NCBI GenBank assembly: GCA_028222445.1
Contig: JAOISU010000017.1
Coordinates: 1 to 14,871, forward strand
Origin: Candidatus Pelagibacter sp.
GTDB taxonomy: Bacteria > Pseudomonadota > Alphaproteobacteria > Pelagibacterales > Pelagibacteraceae
Reading direction: 5' to 3'
Length of the DNA stretch: 14,871 nt
The position numbers and the translations under genes are program-made. Within the stretch, counting starts at the first letter, position 1; the number at the start of each line of letters is the position of its first letter. The notes under the pieces are model-generated. The model saw only the letters and a list, made by a program, of their open reading frames with translations, was not told the DNA's origin and searched no databases. Shown here piece after piece: positions 14,140 through 14,871 of this stretch.

Positions 14140-14463
14140 ATGAAAACAGAGACTGAAAAAGAAAAAAAATTGAGTTTTGCAATTAATAAACTTAAGAGTT
14201 TGAAATTACAAAACCCTTCACTAAAAACTAATCTAGAAAATTTGAATGCTCAAAAAAATCAATTAGAAATTGAAAAAAAAGAAATTGAAGAAAAATATCA
14301 AAACCTAATGAGCGAACATAAAGCTCTTAATCAAAAATTAGAGGAGATTAAACAACAAAAATTGGATGAACAAAAAAAAGAAACTGAATTTTCAGAAAAA
14401 ATTGATGAATTAAATCAAGAAACAGATACTTTATTGGAAGAAATAGATAAATGGCAAATGTAA
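14140..14463 (+). CDS. Small coiled-coil protein next to zapA, ZauP/DUF4164-like candidate
   Basis: The 107-residue product is almost entirely charged and heptad-rich from about residue 25 to 105 (Leu/Ile-spaced runs of Lys, Glu and Gln), with no signal peptide, cysteine or membrane segment. It should be a long cytosolic coiled coil. Its last 13 bases overlap zapA (stop at 14461-14463, zapA ATG at 14451), so the two are translated together. In Caulobacter a coiled-coil protein encoded with zapA, ZauP, works with ZapA at the Z-ring, in a role compared with ZapB of E. coli. The arrangement coiled coil-zapA beside tktA supports the same assignment here. Sequence identity cannot be judged from composition alone. 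Confidence 0.6.
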   Translation: MKTETEKEKKLSFAINKLKSLKLQNPSLKTNLENLNAQKNQLEIEKKEIEEKYQNLMSEHKALNQKLEEIKQQKLDEQKKETEFSEKIDELNQETDTLLEEIDKWQM

Positions 14464-14871
14464 ATATCAAATTTAATGGTAAAGATTTTTTATTGTCTTG
14501 TGACGATGGACAAGAGGAGCATCTAGAAGAATTGCTTACTCATATTAATGAAAAGTTTAATAAACTTAAAAATGATTTAGGAAATATTGGTGAAAATAAA
14601 CTTTTATTAATTACTTCTGTTCAAGTAATGGATGAATATTTTGAGACCAAGAAAAAAGTAGAATTAAAAAAAGAGCAGTTAAAAGATCTTTCTAATAAAT
14701 TTAGAGAGTTAAAATCTTTAGTTTATGAATATAAAGATAAAAAAGAAGAAGAAATAGCTCAACTTACTCAGAATCATGAAGAATTTAAAAATGAAATTGA
14801 AAAAAATAAGCAAGACTATGAAAAGATAATAGAAGATGCTGCTGATGAAATTGAAAATTTTGTTGCAAAAG
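14451..14871 (+). CDS. zapA: Cell division protein ZapA, 3'-truncated by window edge
   Basis: ZapA binds FtsZ filaments and stabilises the division ring in the cytosol. The first 139 residues are visible. The N-terminal globular domain is recognisable: MANVNIKFNGKDFLLSCDDG, then QEEHLEELLTHINEKFNKL and GENKLLLITSVQVMDEYFE, followed by a long charged coiled coil from about residue 60 that continues to the window end. E. coli ZapA is about 109 residues, so this coiled coil is longer than in that protein. The ATG at 14451 lies in the end of the preceding coiled-coil gene, with a GGAAG 10 bases upstream as a possible weak ribosome binding site. Confidence 0.87.
   Translation, partial: MANVNIKFNGKDFLLSCDDGQEEHLEELLTHINEKFNKLKNDLGNIGENKLLLITSVQVMDEYFETKKKVELKKEQLKDLSNKFRELKSLVYEYKDKKEEEIAQLTQNHEEFKNEIEKNKQDYEKIIEDAADEIENFVAK

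Noticed and set aside
14128..14141. TA dinucleotide tract before the coiled-coil gene, considered as a repeat or origin-like element
   Set aside because: It is short and fits a promoter in AT-rich DNA; there are no DnaA boxes or flanking repeats near it.

Overview
The window is strongly AT-rich and very densely coded. Gaps between genes are mostly 0-10 bases and never exceed about 55, so there is no gene-free stretch of 300 bases. Gene content and order point to an alphaproteobacterium, most likely a SAR11/Pelagibacterales marine bacterium. The evidence is the tktA-gap-pgk-fba cluster beside a zapA locus, a TrcR-type regulator, a three-subunit transhydrogenase next to a tiny cytochrome oxidase subunit IV-like gene, and a 5S rRNA gene that does not follow a 23S gene. 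The taxon is inferred from gene content, not from a database match.

Layout. (1) 1-1936, plus strand: the end of a surface-sugar segment, gmd (5' end cut by the window) overlapping fcl, which together make GDP-L-fucose. (2) 1954-2240, plus: a candidate promoter, a solitary 5S rRNA gene and, 12 bases later, the ribosomal protein L36 gene. (3) 2246-5871, plus: a 36-residue membrane protein resembling aa3 oxidase subunit IV, then pntAA, pntAB, pntB and a transaldolase, packed like one operon. (4) 5879-14085, minus: read in its own direction, tktA, gap, pgk, fba, thiE-like, efp, an inositol monophosphatase family gene, rpmE, trcR, rpsU and initiator tRNA-fMet. From tktA to the phosphatase the genes overlap or nearly touch. 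The two strands converge with 7 bases between the transaldolase stop and the tRNA 3' end. (5) 14140-14871, plus: a coiled-coil gene (ZauP/DUF4164-like candidate) overlapping zapA, which runs off the window; both are divergent from tktA.

Function. Transketolase, transaldolase, Fba, Gap and Pgk together cover the non-oxidative pentose phosphate and lower glycolytic/gluconeogenic steps. The transhydrogenase couples NADH and NADPH pools to the proton gradient. Residues in the GAPDH cofactor pocket suggest that it uses NADP(H), which would link these two gene sets. Four translation genes (L36, L31, S21, EF-P) and two stable RNAs are interleaved with metabolism. GDP-fucose genes next to a lone 5S gene fit the edge of the SAR11 hypervariable region reported between the 23S and 5S genes.

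I see no mobile element, CRISPR array, phage or defence system, and no clearly new multi-gene system. The most useful observations are the altered initiator tRNA stem, the probable NADP-type GAPDH, the 5S-L36 arrangement, homopolymers in fcl, and two features that routine annotation may misplace or miss: the start of L36 and the 36-codon gene.
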